Source of the DNA: Maribellus sp. CM-23
Lineage (GTDB): Bacteria > Bacteroidota > Bacteroidia > Bacteroidales > Prolixibacteraceae
Assembly (NCBI RefSeq): GCF_021354595.1
Contig: NZ_JADWYJ010000008.1
Coordinates: 1-64,000, forward strand
DNA length: 64,000 nucleotides
Direction of reading: 5' to 3'
Part shown: one piece after another, positions 27,501-34,267 of the stretch
Layout: every line of letters starts with the position of its first letter
Position numbering within the stretch: the first letter of the stretch is position 1
Program-made: the position numbers and the translations under genes
Notes under the pieces: model-generated
Database searches by the model: none
Seen by the model: the letters and a program-made list of their open reading frames with translations, nothing else
Told to the model about the DNA's origin: nothing

Positions 27501-27737
27501 CCTATTTTAATGACAGCTTTCTCCTTTATTCTGGGTATTCTACCGTTGATTGTAGCCTCTGGATCGGGAGCAGAAGCGCGTAAAGTGATGGGAATGGCCC
27601 TGATGGGAGGAATGGTGATTGCCACTTTCCTGGGGGTTTTTCTTTACCCGATGCTTTTCATCTTTATTGGCAAACTGGCCGGCTACGAAAAGAAACGCGA
27701 GAAGAAGCTACAATTGGCTGCGGAAAAGAAACAATAA
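24573..27737 (+). CDS. RND hydrophobe/amphiphile efflux pump (HAE1, pump 2)
   Basis: About 1054 residues from MSESKGNLFVHRPIV. An upstream ATG at 24531 would overlap the adaptor gene. It is AcrB/MexB-like: TM1 at 11-30, the QYPNLTPPIVQVRGSYTGA segment, the TM4 proton relay with both Asp in GIVVDDAIVVVEA, a second TM cluster near 870-1030 with GMAAKNAILIVEFA, and RPILMTAFSFILG. It exports amphiphilic drugs, bile salts or similar compounds by proton exchange. It differs from pump 1 in having the complete Asp pair, so the two pumps belong to different branches. Confidence 0.95.
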   Translation: MSESKGNLFVHRPIVAMVIAIVIVIVGFVMLNGLPIEQYPNLTPPIVQVRGSYTGANALTVEESMATPLEQQINGVDNMIYMKSTNANDGSMNIQISFEVGTDPDMNTVLTQNRVSAATAKLPESVKKMGVTTAKSLSNVLMLITLTSDGRYDQDFLGNYALINIKDQLARIRGIGRVNVIGASDYSMRIWVKPDRLAAIGITIPEILAAINQQNAVVPGGKFGAEPAPPGTEFTYTVRMPERFNSPEEFGDIVVRTESDGSQVKLRDIAEVKLGVETYSTFNRLNGKKSSIIALYQAPGSNAVELASRVRDEIENLSGSFPEGIRYDVSLDSTAAISAGISDIVETLIIALILVVLVVFLFIQDWRATLIPTIAIPVSLVGAFIFFPLLGFSINVLSLLGLVLAIGIVVDDAIVVVEAVQVNIESGMNAKEATLDAMRKVTAPVIATTLVLVAVFIPVAGMAGITGRLYQQFAITIVVSVLVSSVNALTLSPALASLLLKEPKPYKGPLGWFFGKFNKWMGKSTESYMTLTGILSRKIKRGVIFIVLLTILAGLFGKLVPGGFIPEEDMGYFFVNMQLPDAASLQRSDVVAKQIEGILAEYPEIEFVTTATGFSLLSGAMATNTGFMFINLIDWDEREKTVKDLMQEINIKLATQIKGAQAFAIGPPAIPGLGNGSGFSFVLQDRAGNTPDYLAQNANRFIQAASAREEIASAFTTFQANVPQRYLDIDKEKALKMGISLNDLYTTVGAFMGGAYVNDFTRFGRQYKTYIQAENQYRLSEKDINSFFIRNNSGDMIPLATLATVEPVTGPEYTNRFNLYRAVEITGTPAAGYTSTQAMDALEEVAAEVLPEDMGYQWNAMSYQEKKASGSLGIIMAFSLLFVFLILAAQYESWSLPFSILLGTPFAIFGALFALWSARFLSTSFENNIFAQVSFVMLIGMAAKNAILIVEFAKEEFDKGKSLYDAAIEAARSRFRPILMTAFSFILGILPLIVASGSGAEARKVMGMALMGGMVIATFLGVFLYPMLFIFIGKLAGYEKKREKKLQLAAEKKQ

Positions 27738-27753
27738 ATCAACTAATCTGAAA

Positions 27754-29151
27754 ATGATGACAGCAAGCATATTTCAAAAATCGGGCACTATTATTCTATC
27801 CCTTGTGATAATGACGGGATGCATGGTAGGTCCGAATTTTCAAAAGTCGGAAATCAAAAGTCCGGAAAACTTCCGTGCACAAACGGAAGTCACCGATACA
27901 ACTGCGCTTCCCGACTGGCAAAGCATATATACCGACAAAGCCCTGGCAGATCTTATCGATTCAGCCTTGCTCAACAACCTGGATGCGCAAATGGCGCTTT
28001 CGCGGGTAAATGAATCGCGTGCGTACCTGGGTATGGCGAGGGCCGACCTCTACCCTTCCCTTATGCTCGGAGGAAACACAATGTATGGCAACACATTGGG
28101 CGCTTTCCCTACGGGAAATACAAATGCGTCGTTAACGGCAACCGCCAATATCAACTGGGAAATTGCCTTCTGGGGAAAGTACCGGCGTGCCAACGAAGCT
28201 GCTCTGGCTGAGTTAACCGCCAGCGAATACGGGCTGAAAGCCATACAGCTTAGCCTGGTGGCCGGTGTAGCCGAAAGTTATTATAGCCTGCTCGACTATA
28301 AAAAACGGCTGGTAATTGCCCAGCGAACATTGGCAACTCGAACCGAGTTTTTGCGAATAATTCAGGAACGTTTTGATAAAGGAATTGTGCCGGAAATTGA
28401 CCTGAATCAGGCACAAATACAGGAAGCCTATGCCGCATCATCGATTCCGGTGTACAAACGATCCATTGCATTCACTGAAAATGCCTTAAGTGTTTTACTC
28501 GGAAAAGCTCCGCAAACGCTGGACAATGTATCAGAACTCGACAAGCTGACACCGCCGGAAAATATTCCCGTTGGAATGCCCTCTCAATTGCTTGAGAGAA
28601 GACCCGACATTCTGGAAGCAGAACAGCAGCTGAAAGCTCAGAATGCACGGATTGGCGTTGCACAGGCGTTACGTTTTCCGTCCATCAGCTTAACAGGTTT
28701 ATTCGGGCTGGCCAGCGCCGACCTTGAATCGTTCAATGCCGGTGACGCCGTGATGGGATCAGTAGGTGCAGGTATTTTGGGGCCCATTTTTCAGTTTGGT
28801 AAAAACAAGCGGAGAGTTGAAGCCGAGAAAGAACGAACAGAGCAAATGCGTTTGAACTACGAAAAAACGGTGCTTTCTGCCTTTCGCGAAGCGGAGGATG
28901 CACTGGTAACCATACAAACATTACTGGAAGAAAAGCAATTGGTGGAAAAGCAACTGAGTGCTTCCGACAATGCAGCGAAACTATCAAAGCAACGCTACGA
29001 CGGCGGCATAACCAGTTACCTGGAAGTATTGGAAGCCGAACGTACTTTGTTTGAAATTGAACTTTACTATTCTGAACTTCAGAAAAGAGTTCTGACTGCT
29101 TATTCTGACCTGTACAAAACGCTCGGTGGCGGTTGGGGTGATGATTTGTAA
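27754..29151 (+). CDS. NodT/OprM-type outer membrane efflux lipoprotein (pump 2)
   Basis: 465 residues from MMTASIFQK with lipobox VIMTGC. The longer reading back to 27619 overlaps the pump gene and is rejected. Family features are the GPNFQ start of the mature protein, two OEP repeats, LLERRPDILEAEQQLKAQNA in the middle and GGITSYLEVLEAERTLF near the end, as in OprM/NodT channels. With the adaptor and pump encoded upstream it completes a tripartite system. It starts 16 bases after the pump stop, and a terminator follows at 29174. Confidence 0.94.
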   Translation: MMTASIFQKSGTIILSLVIMTGCMVGPNFQKSEIKSPENFRAQTEVTDTTALPDWQSIYTDKALADLIDSALLNNLDAQMALSRVNESRAYLGMARADLYPSLMLGGNTMYGNTLGAFPTGNTNASLTATANINWEIAFWGKYRRANEAALAELTASEYGLKAIQLSLVAGVAESYYSLLDYKKRLVIAQRTLATRTEFLRIIQERFDKGIVPEIDLNQAQIQEAYAASSIPVYKRSIAFTENALSVLLGKAPQTLDNVSELDKLTPPENIPVGMPSQLLERRPDILEAEQQLKAQNARIGVAQALRFPSISLTGLFGLASADLESFNAGDAVMGSVGAGILGPIFQFGKNKRRVEAEKERTEQMRLNYEKTVLSAFREAEDALVTIQTLLEEKQLVEKQLSASDNAAKLSKQRYDGGITSYLEVLEAERTLFEIELYYSELQKRVLTAYSDLYKTLGGGWGDDL

Positions 29152-29173
29152 CTCTCCCACCGATCGATAAAAC

Positions 29174-29220
29174 AAATGCAGCACAATCAGGAATATCCTT
29201 TTTATGCTGCATTTGTTTTT
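29174..29220 (+). terminator. terminator of the pump 2 operon
   Basis: AAATGCAGCA (29174-29183) pairs with TGCTGCATTT (29205-29214), followed by a GTTTTT tract. Confidence 0.75.
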
Positions 29221-29237
29221 ATTGATATTCCGGAAAA

Positions 29238-30116
29238 CTACTGAAACAAATATTTTTGATAAAAGTCCACCTTCTTTTCGTCTCCAAAACGCGCGTAGAT
29301 ATTTACAAAATAACTTGCATATTCTTTCCCCGGCTTTTGTGCCCACAGCTTTTCCAGGTACGGAAGTGCTTTTTTGAAGTCGGCGGTTACCTGGTCAAGT
29401 TCTTTTAGTAATAGCGCATATTGTTTACGGGTTTTGTTTCGCTCGTATTTTTCAATTTCCACCTCGTAACGCTCCTGCCCTGCCCAGTAATATTTCGTTG
29501 CCAACCAGTCAAGCGCTTCCGGCTGATCCGGATTCAGACTTAAAAGAGCGGTCGCAACCGAATCGCATATCGCATTATTTTCCAGCTTTTTATTTACTTC
29601 CAGATAAGTGCCCAGATTATTTTCAGTCTGCTTTGAAGCCTCGTTCATTTTTCCCCAGAGTTCGTTTGCCTTTTCCCACGAACTTATTTCAGCATACAAC
29701 TGAAAAAGGCGTTCATTAACCGTCGCGTTGTCGCTGCCAAATTTTTCAGAATAGCTTTCCAGTGCGGATAACTCTTTGGAAAGATTGCCCTCTGAACGGT
29801 AAATTTCGGACAAGGTTTGATACATTTCAGCATCAGCAAAATTTTTGTACCGGGCCTGATCAAACCAGCTTTTGGCTGTTTCCGAATCGCCAGCTTTGAA
29901 AGCCAGTTTTGCAGCCTTCGCAAAGTCAGCACCCGCGATCTGTTCCAATGGTGTGGATTCAATAAATGACTTCCACTGCGCCAATGCAGCAACAAAGTTT
30001 CCGGCTGTTTCGTAGGTTTCCGCTTCGGTTTTTGCGTTGGTCAACACATTGGGAGCACCGCAGCCATAAATCAATAAGATGAAAAGCAGCCCCGGTAGTA
30101 GTTTGTTTAATCTCAT
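29238..30116 (-). CDS. TPR-containing lipoprotein of unknown function
   Basis: 292 residues with lipobox LLIYGC (Cys19). The mature part is almost entirely helical with repeated pairs of about 34 residues (for example GNFVAALAQWKSFIES and GDSETAKSWFDQARYKN), which are tetratricopeptide-like. Such proteins usually scaffold envelope complexes. It is encoded alone with its own promoter. No enzyme motif is present, and I cannot assign a specific role. Confidence 0.78.
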   Translation of the reverse strand: MRLNKLLPGLLFILLIYGCGAPNVLTNAKTEAETYETAGNFVAALAQWKSFIESTPLEQIAGADFAKAAKLAFKAGDSETAKSWFDQARYKNFADAEMYQTLSEIYRSEGNLSKELSALESYSEKFGSDNATVNERLFQLYAEISSWEKANELWGKMNEASKQTENNLGTYLEVNKKLENNAICDSVATALLSLNPDQPEALDWLATKYYWAGQERYEVEIEKYERNKTRKQYALLLKELDQVTADFKKALPYLEKLWAQKPGKEYASYFVNIYARFGDEKKVDFYQKYLFQ

Positions 30117-30136
30117 AGTTGTTTTTTATTGCGGCG

Positions 30137-30144
30137 CAAAACTA
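30137..30144 (-). promoter_or_regulatory. -7 box of the TPR lipoprotein promoter
   Basis: Minus-strand TAGTTTTG (30144-30137), an exact TAnnTTTG match, 20 bases before the start codon. The -33 region is not clear. Confidence 0.4.
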
Positions 30145-30225
30145 AGCATTTCGCAAAAGAATCGAAAAGAGCTATGGATTATTACCCTGAAAGTTGCCAA
30201 CGTTGGAATTTTTACCTGCCTCGAT

Positions 30226-30519
30226 TTATGAGATCTGACGGAAGTACGCATCAATTTTTGTAGCCAAATCAAAGTCTTTTTCGCTTAAACCACCGGCTGA
30301 ATGCGTCGTTAAGGCAATGTTTACCCGGTTATAACTGTTGTCCCAATTCGGATGATGATCAGCTTTTTCGGCCAGTAAAGCCACTGCTGTTATAAACGAA
30401 AAAGCTGCCGTAAAATCTTTCAGCCGAAACGAACGCTTTATAAACTGGCCTTCCAGTTGCCAGGTAGAATCGAGCTGTTGCAAATTTTCCCTGATTTGTT
30501 GATCACTTAATGTTTTCAT
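30226..30519 (-). CDS. phhB: 4a-hydroxytetrahydrobiopterin (pterin-4-alpha-carbinolamine) dehydratase
   Basis: 97 residues, the family length. Active-site histidines lie in EKADHHPNWDNSYNRV, followed by the second motif LTTHSAGGLSEKDFDLA. The enzyme dehydrates the pterin carbinolamine formed by aromatic amino acid hydroxylases, or recycles related oxidised pterins. No phenylalanine hydroxylase gene is in the window, so its partner enzyme is not seen here. It is encoded downstream of the FAD lipoprotein gene on the opposite side of an 83-base gap from it and is probably independent. Confidence 0.93.
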   Translation of the reverse strand: MKTLSDQQIRENLQQLDSTWQLEGQFIKRSFRLKDFTAAFSFITAVALLAEKADHHPNWDNSYNRVNIALTTHSAGGLSEKDFDLATKIDAYFRQIS

Positions 30520-30602
30520 GTCCGCTGTTTTTCTATTTATACTAGTAAAACAGACAACACTTCAACATGTTCTGTTCCAATGGTCCAGATCATTGCAGCG
30601 CC

Positions 30603-32258
30603 CTAATAACTCAATACCTGTCCGGCTTCCAGCAGCTTTTTATCTAAACTTTCGTAATCAATATTCTGAAGATCCTGCTTCTTATTCAAAGCCATGTCGG
30701 CCATTATCGCTGCACTTTGCCCGAGGATCATAAAAACAGGCTCCATGCGAATCGATCCGTATGCAATGTGCGAACTGGAAACCGCAACGGGTACCAATAG
30801 ATTGGTGCATTCATTTTGCTGTGGCAAAACAGAGCCCATCGAAATCTGGTACGGATGCTTTGGATGAACGCCAATATCGCCCTCATTTTGCACATAACCT
30901 TCGGGTGTGATGTAGCGTTGCGTATTGTGAGAATCCATGGTGTACGAGCCCATTCCAATGGGATCCAAAACCGGATTTTTACCCAGTACTTCGTTCTCCG
31001 TCATTACAAATTTGCCTCTCATTCTGCGTGCTTCCCGCACATAAATCTGGTGTGGCCAGTTTCCGTTATCGGCAAATTCATCCTTTGCCAGCCCCCATTG
31101 CTGCATTTCTTCCCGGATTTCTGCCGGAACCCGCGAATCGTTGGCGTAGAAATACAAAAGTCCTTTTTGATAGTTTTCATGCTCCCGGATAATTTCTGCC
31201 CTGCGTTCGTAACTCGCTTCGGGGTAATCGTAATTCATCCCGATGTTGTCGAAGCTAAAAGGACCGTGGTTATTTACATCAGTTTTATGGTTTGGAATGG
31301 GATCAAATTTTTGGAACGTTTCCCGCCAACCGCTGTCCAGCACCCGCACCAGCAGCTCGTATTGCGTTGAATCGTAGTTCGCAGGACGTTCAACAGGAAT
31401 ACGGTTTTCGGGTGTTTTTGTCAGGCACATGCGAAAACAGTAGGCCTGCAAACGTTGATCTGCATCTCCTTTATTTCCGGGAAAATCGGTGGAGATCAGC
31501 GGTAAAACACCGCTTTCCGGATCACCGGGAATAACATACGGACTGATCTTCAGGTTTCCGAAATGATGACCGTGGTGTAAAACTCCCACCTGTACACCGT
31601 TCCATTCTTCGTTGTATTTTTTGTTCGACTCCCGGCCAACTGTGTAGCTTATGCCCGCAGCAGCCATTAAATCTCCCTCGTAAGTGGCATCCATAAATAT
31701 TTTCGCCTTAAACGTTGCTCCGTTAAGTGTGCGAATTGAGGTGATTTTCGCCTTATCTTTAGTCACGCCGTTTTGGCGGTCGAGCCAGTGGTCGCGAAAA
31801 ACACGGATATTGTTTTCGCTGATAAAATCCTCAAAAACCTTTTCAGCCACGTGCGGTTCAAAAATCCACATGGTGCGTTTATCGCCATCCATTGCCGGAG
31901 TTCCCTGCCCCTTGTTGCCATAGCTGTCTTTTGTTTGCCACTTCCAGGCTTCATCCTGCTGGTAGTAATCGTAAACACGCTGGTAAAATTCGCGCGCCAA
32001 ACCACCGATAACTTCTTTATTCCCGGTATCGGTAAAACCCAGTCCGCTGGAACTTAATCCTCCCAAATGCTTGTCGGGGCATACAATAATCACCGATTTA
32101 TTTGACCGGGCCAGTTGCACGGCAGCAGTAACAGCCGCCGACGTTCCGCCGTAAATCACGACATCGGCTTCATGCGAGTCTTGTTTCGCTGAATTACGAC
32201 ATGCGGAGACTAGAATTAAAAAGCTAAAAATAAGATAGGTTACGTGGTTTAGTTTCAT
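30603..32258 (-). CDS. FAD-dependent oxidoreductase lipoprotein (FAD_oxidored family)
   Basis: 551 residues. Export signal with lipobox LILVSAC (Cys20), then an N-terminal Rossmann dinucleotide-binding motif in DVVIYGGTSAAVTAAVQLAR with PDKHLGGLSSSGLG. A second FAD contact MDATYEGDLMAAAGI lies near residue 190. Homologues of the PF12831 type occur widely in Bacteroidota polysaccharide utilisation regions. They are thought to oxidise or eliminate sugars, but the substrate is unknown. It is not in a recognisable PUL here. A periplasmic location is inferred from the lipobox. Confidence 0.88.
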   Translation of the reverse strand: MKLNHVTYLIFSFLILVSACRNSAKQDSHEADVVIYGGTSAAVTAAVQLARSNKSVIIVCPDKHLGGLSSSGLGFTDTGNKEVIGGLAREFYQRVYDYYQQDEAWKWQTKDSYGNKGQGTPAMDGDKRTMWIFEPHVAEKVFEDFISENNIRVFRDHWLDRQNGVTKDKAKITSIRTLNGATFKAKIFMDATYEGDLMAAAGISYTVGRESNKKYNEEWNGVQVGVLHHGHHFGNLKISPYVIPGDPESGVLPLISTDFPGNKGDADQRLQAYCFRMCLTKTPENRIPVERPANYDSTQYELLVRVLDSGWRETFQKFDPIPNHKTDVNNHGPFSFDNIGMNYDYPEASYERRAEIIREHENYQKGLLYFYANDSRVPAEIREEMQQWGLAKDEFADNGNWPHQIYVREARRMRGKFVMTENEVLGKNPVLDPIGMGSYTMDSHNTQRYITPEGYVQNEGDIGVHPKHPYQISMGSVLPQQNECTNLLVPVAVSSSHIAYGSIRMEPVFMILGQSAAIMADMALNKKQDLQNIDYESLDKKLLEAGQVLSY

Positions 32259-32350
32259 GATAATAGTAAGTTGATTACAGGTTATTTTATGGTTTATTCA
32301 AATCATTCTTGCATTTTATATGCCTTCATTAAACGGCTAATTGCTTGGGC

Positions 32351-33067
32351 TTACAACGACATCGGCTGAAGGAAATTAAACAGAATTCCCATCAGCAAGG
32401 CAATTCCGAAACTTAACAACGTACCGATCAACACGTATTCGGTGAGTTTTCTGTCTTTGGCTTCTTTCAGATCGCCAAAACGAAAAATCGACTTGGCAGC
32501 AAGTAAAAAGCCGATTGCTTCCCACTTTCCGGCAATAACAAAAGCAAACACAAACAAACGCTCGAGGATTCCGATAAAATTACCGGCACTCACCAGCGAG
32601 TCCGTATTGTTGCTGCCGGTGTCGGGTGTCCATTTTGAAATAATAATCCGGATCAATACGGATACAGGTTGCGTTAAAGCATACAAACATGTGATAAGCA
32701 GTAGGAAATTCTGGTTCCCGAGAATACTAAATACATTGAGCGAAACAGACTGGCTCCAGGCCCAAATCAATACAATCGCAGAAATGTGGATGATTTGATC
32801 GGCAAAAAACCAGGTGCGCTTGCTGCTTGGTTTCTGAAAATACAATTTCAGAATATCGGTTGTAAAATGCAGAAACGTCAGCAAAACCGCCCACATAATA
32901 AAATCAGCCTGCCATACAAGCAAGCAGATCAAGGCAAAGTGGATGCCCACGTGCGCATATAATTGCCAGGCGCGCCATTTTTTTTGTTCTTTGGCAACTA
33001 CCCATGCATTGGGTTGCAAAATAAAATCCCCCAACAAATGTGCGAATATGAGTTTTAGTAAAATCAT
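32351..33067 (-). CDS. DUF3307 membrane protein, partner of the satD-like gene
   Basis: 238 residues with six or seven hydrophobic segments and a start MILLKLIFAHLLGDFILQPNAW that is characteristic of DUF3307. His and Asp in HLLGDF and in HFTTDILK may line a membrane active site. It lies 44 bases downstream of the SatD-family gene on the same strand. The pairing of DUF3307 with SatD is recurrent in Bacteroidota, to my recollection. The function is unknown. Confidence 0.85.
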   Translation of the reverse strand: MILLKLIFAHLLGDFILQPNAWVVAKEQKKWRAWQLYAHVGIHFALICLLVWQADFIMWAVLLTFLHFTTDILKLYFQKPSSKRTWFFADQIIHISAIVLIWAWSQSVSLNVFSILGNQNFLLLITCLYALTQPVSVLIRIIISKWTPDTGSNNTDSLVSAGNFIGILERLFVFAFVIAGKWEAIGFLLAAKSIFRFGDLKEAKDRKLTEYVLIGTLLSFGIALLMGILFNFLQPMSL

Positions 33068-33111
33068 AGGATGTACTTTTCAACTTTCAATTATTCAACA
33101 ATTTGTAGCCC

Positions 33112-33723
33112 TTACTTTAATCCTTCTACCCGATTTTTGTACCAGTTCAGCAAATCAAGTATTTCATCGAAGTTAGCTCTTTTCAGCCGGTTGCTGATGG
33201 CATTTTGTCTGATTCCGAGCATATCGCCAAGTTGTGCCTGCGATTTTTCCGGGTGCCCGAGCGCCAGGTGAACCATTTCTGCTGAGTTAACCGTCCATGC
33301 ATCCATGGAAACAAGTGCCAGCCGGAGCATGAGATTCATGTCGCGATTAAACGTTTCAAAGGGGGACGCAAATGCCAGGTTCTGCTTTGCTTTCGCGAGT
33401 TTTTCAAACGCTTCCCCCGAGTAAACAAAGGCACTTCCGTTAGATTCGGTGATGCGGGTTGCACTGTGGGTCTTCTCTCCGATTCCGATCGACATGCGCA
33501 CATCTCCTTTCCGGATGCTTTTGATCGCGGCTTTGATTTTTACTGCCGTTTTCAGCGCCTGCCCGGGATCTGCGATTTCCACCTGAAAACTATCACCCCG
33601 GTAAATCTCCCAGCTTGCAGGCTGGCTGCCGATTTCGTTCAGCTCGTGTTTTAATTTTGTGAGCCACTCTTCAGCAACCAGTTTTTTTGATTGGATAATA
33701 TCGCCGGTAATTACACTGATCAT
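33112..33723 (-). CDS. SatD-family protein with C-terminal helix-turn-helix
   Basis: 203 residues. The N-terminal part starts MISVITGDIIQSKK and contains YRGDSFQVEIADP and RMSIGIGEK. This arrangement of strands with GDSFQ and SIGIG resembles the palm fold of class III cyclases and GGDEF domains. That comparison is my inference. The C-terminal 60 residues (SQAQLGDMLGIRQNAISNRLKRA) form a clear helix-turn-helix. It may therefore sense or make a nucleotide and bind DNA. It is co-transcribed with the DUF3307 gene. A 17-bp inverted repeat lies 23 bases upstream of its start. Confidence 0.82.
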   Translation of the reverse strand: MISVITGDIIQSKKLVAEEWLTKLKHELNEIGSQPASWEIYRGDSFQVEIADPGQALKTAVKIKAAIKSIRKGDVRMSIGIGEKTHSATRITESNGSAFVYSGEAFEKLAKAKQNLAFASPFETFNRDMNLMLRLALVSMDAWTVNSAEMVHLALGHPEKSQAQLGDMLGIRQNAISNRLKRANFDEILDLLNWYKNRVEGLK

Positions 33724-33745
33724 GCGTTTAATTTTTCTAAAATTA

Positions 33746-33789
33746 TCACTTTATTTAATGATAAACAACAACATCATTTAATTAAGTGA
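33746..33789. promoter_or_regulatory. long inverted repeat upstream of the satD-like gene
   Basis: TCACTTTATTTAATGAT (33746-33762) and ATCATTTAATTAAGTGA (33773-33789) match as inverted repeats at 15 of 17 positions with a 10-base spacer. The dyad is just upstream of a TAATTTTA box that could be the -7 element of the satD-like gene, so it is a plausible operator for autoregulation by the HTH domain. Confidence 0.6.
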
Positions 33790-33832
33790 TTTTTGAAAAT
33801 ATCATCTATTAAAAAGATATAAATGAAAAACG

Positions 33833-34153
33833 TTAAAAAGTAACCGTTTTATCGGCCCACTCTACCAAAGCAACACAGTCGGTCATGGTTGAAATCGGGC
33901 AGGCTTCGGTACTCTCGAGTTGTCGCGATGTCAAACAGGTGCCGCAGGCCAGTATTTCACCGCCCACACTGATAAAAGCTTTCAACTGCTCATCAACGTT
34001 ATAAATTTCGTGAATCAGCCCTTCGCATTCCACCGCTTCTCCCATCAAAAAAACTTTTACATCGTGTCCTTTTTTCCGGGCAGTTACCGCAAAGCGAAAT
34101 GCATTCCATGCTTTTTCGTACTCTTTTGTTTCAATGATAATTCCAAGTTTCAT
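33833..34153 (-). CDS. DsrE/TusD-like protein, cytoplasmic
   Basis: 106 residues of the DsrE fold: KLGIIIETKEYEKAWNAFRFA, GHDVKVFLMGEAVEC, and the Cys-containing loop GGEILACGTCLTSR. Members carry persulfide or serve sulfur relay, and some are only structural relatives. Cys pairs at CGTC and TEAC-PISTMTDC could hold sulfur. No dsr or tus partner is adjacent. It lies between the satD pair and the sortilin-type protein gene. Confidence 0.82.
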   Translation of the reverse strand: MKLGIIIETKEYEKAWNAFRFAVTARKKGHDVKVFLMGEAVECEGLIHEIYNVDEQLKAFISVGGEILACGTCLTSRQLESTEACPISTMTDCVALVEWADKTVTF

Positions 34154-34267
34154 TTGTTTAAAATTGTTTATCTAATTTGCATTCAATGAAACTCCATGAT
34201 CTCAATATTGTTTTTCATGAAGCATTTCTACAAATTAATCGTGAGTTTCCAATGGGTGTAAGATACT

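Noticed and set aside
27137..27625. 162-residue open frame opposite the pump 2 gene
   Set aside because: Shadow of the conserved C-terminal RND segment on the other strand.
27619..27753. Upstream extension of the NodT-like gene
   Set aside because: Overlaps the pump gene in another frame. The lipobox signal peptide begins at 27754.
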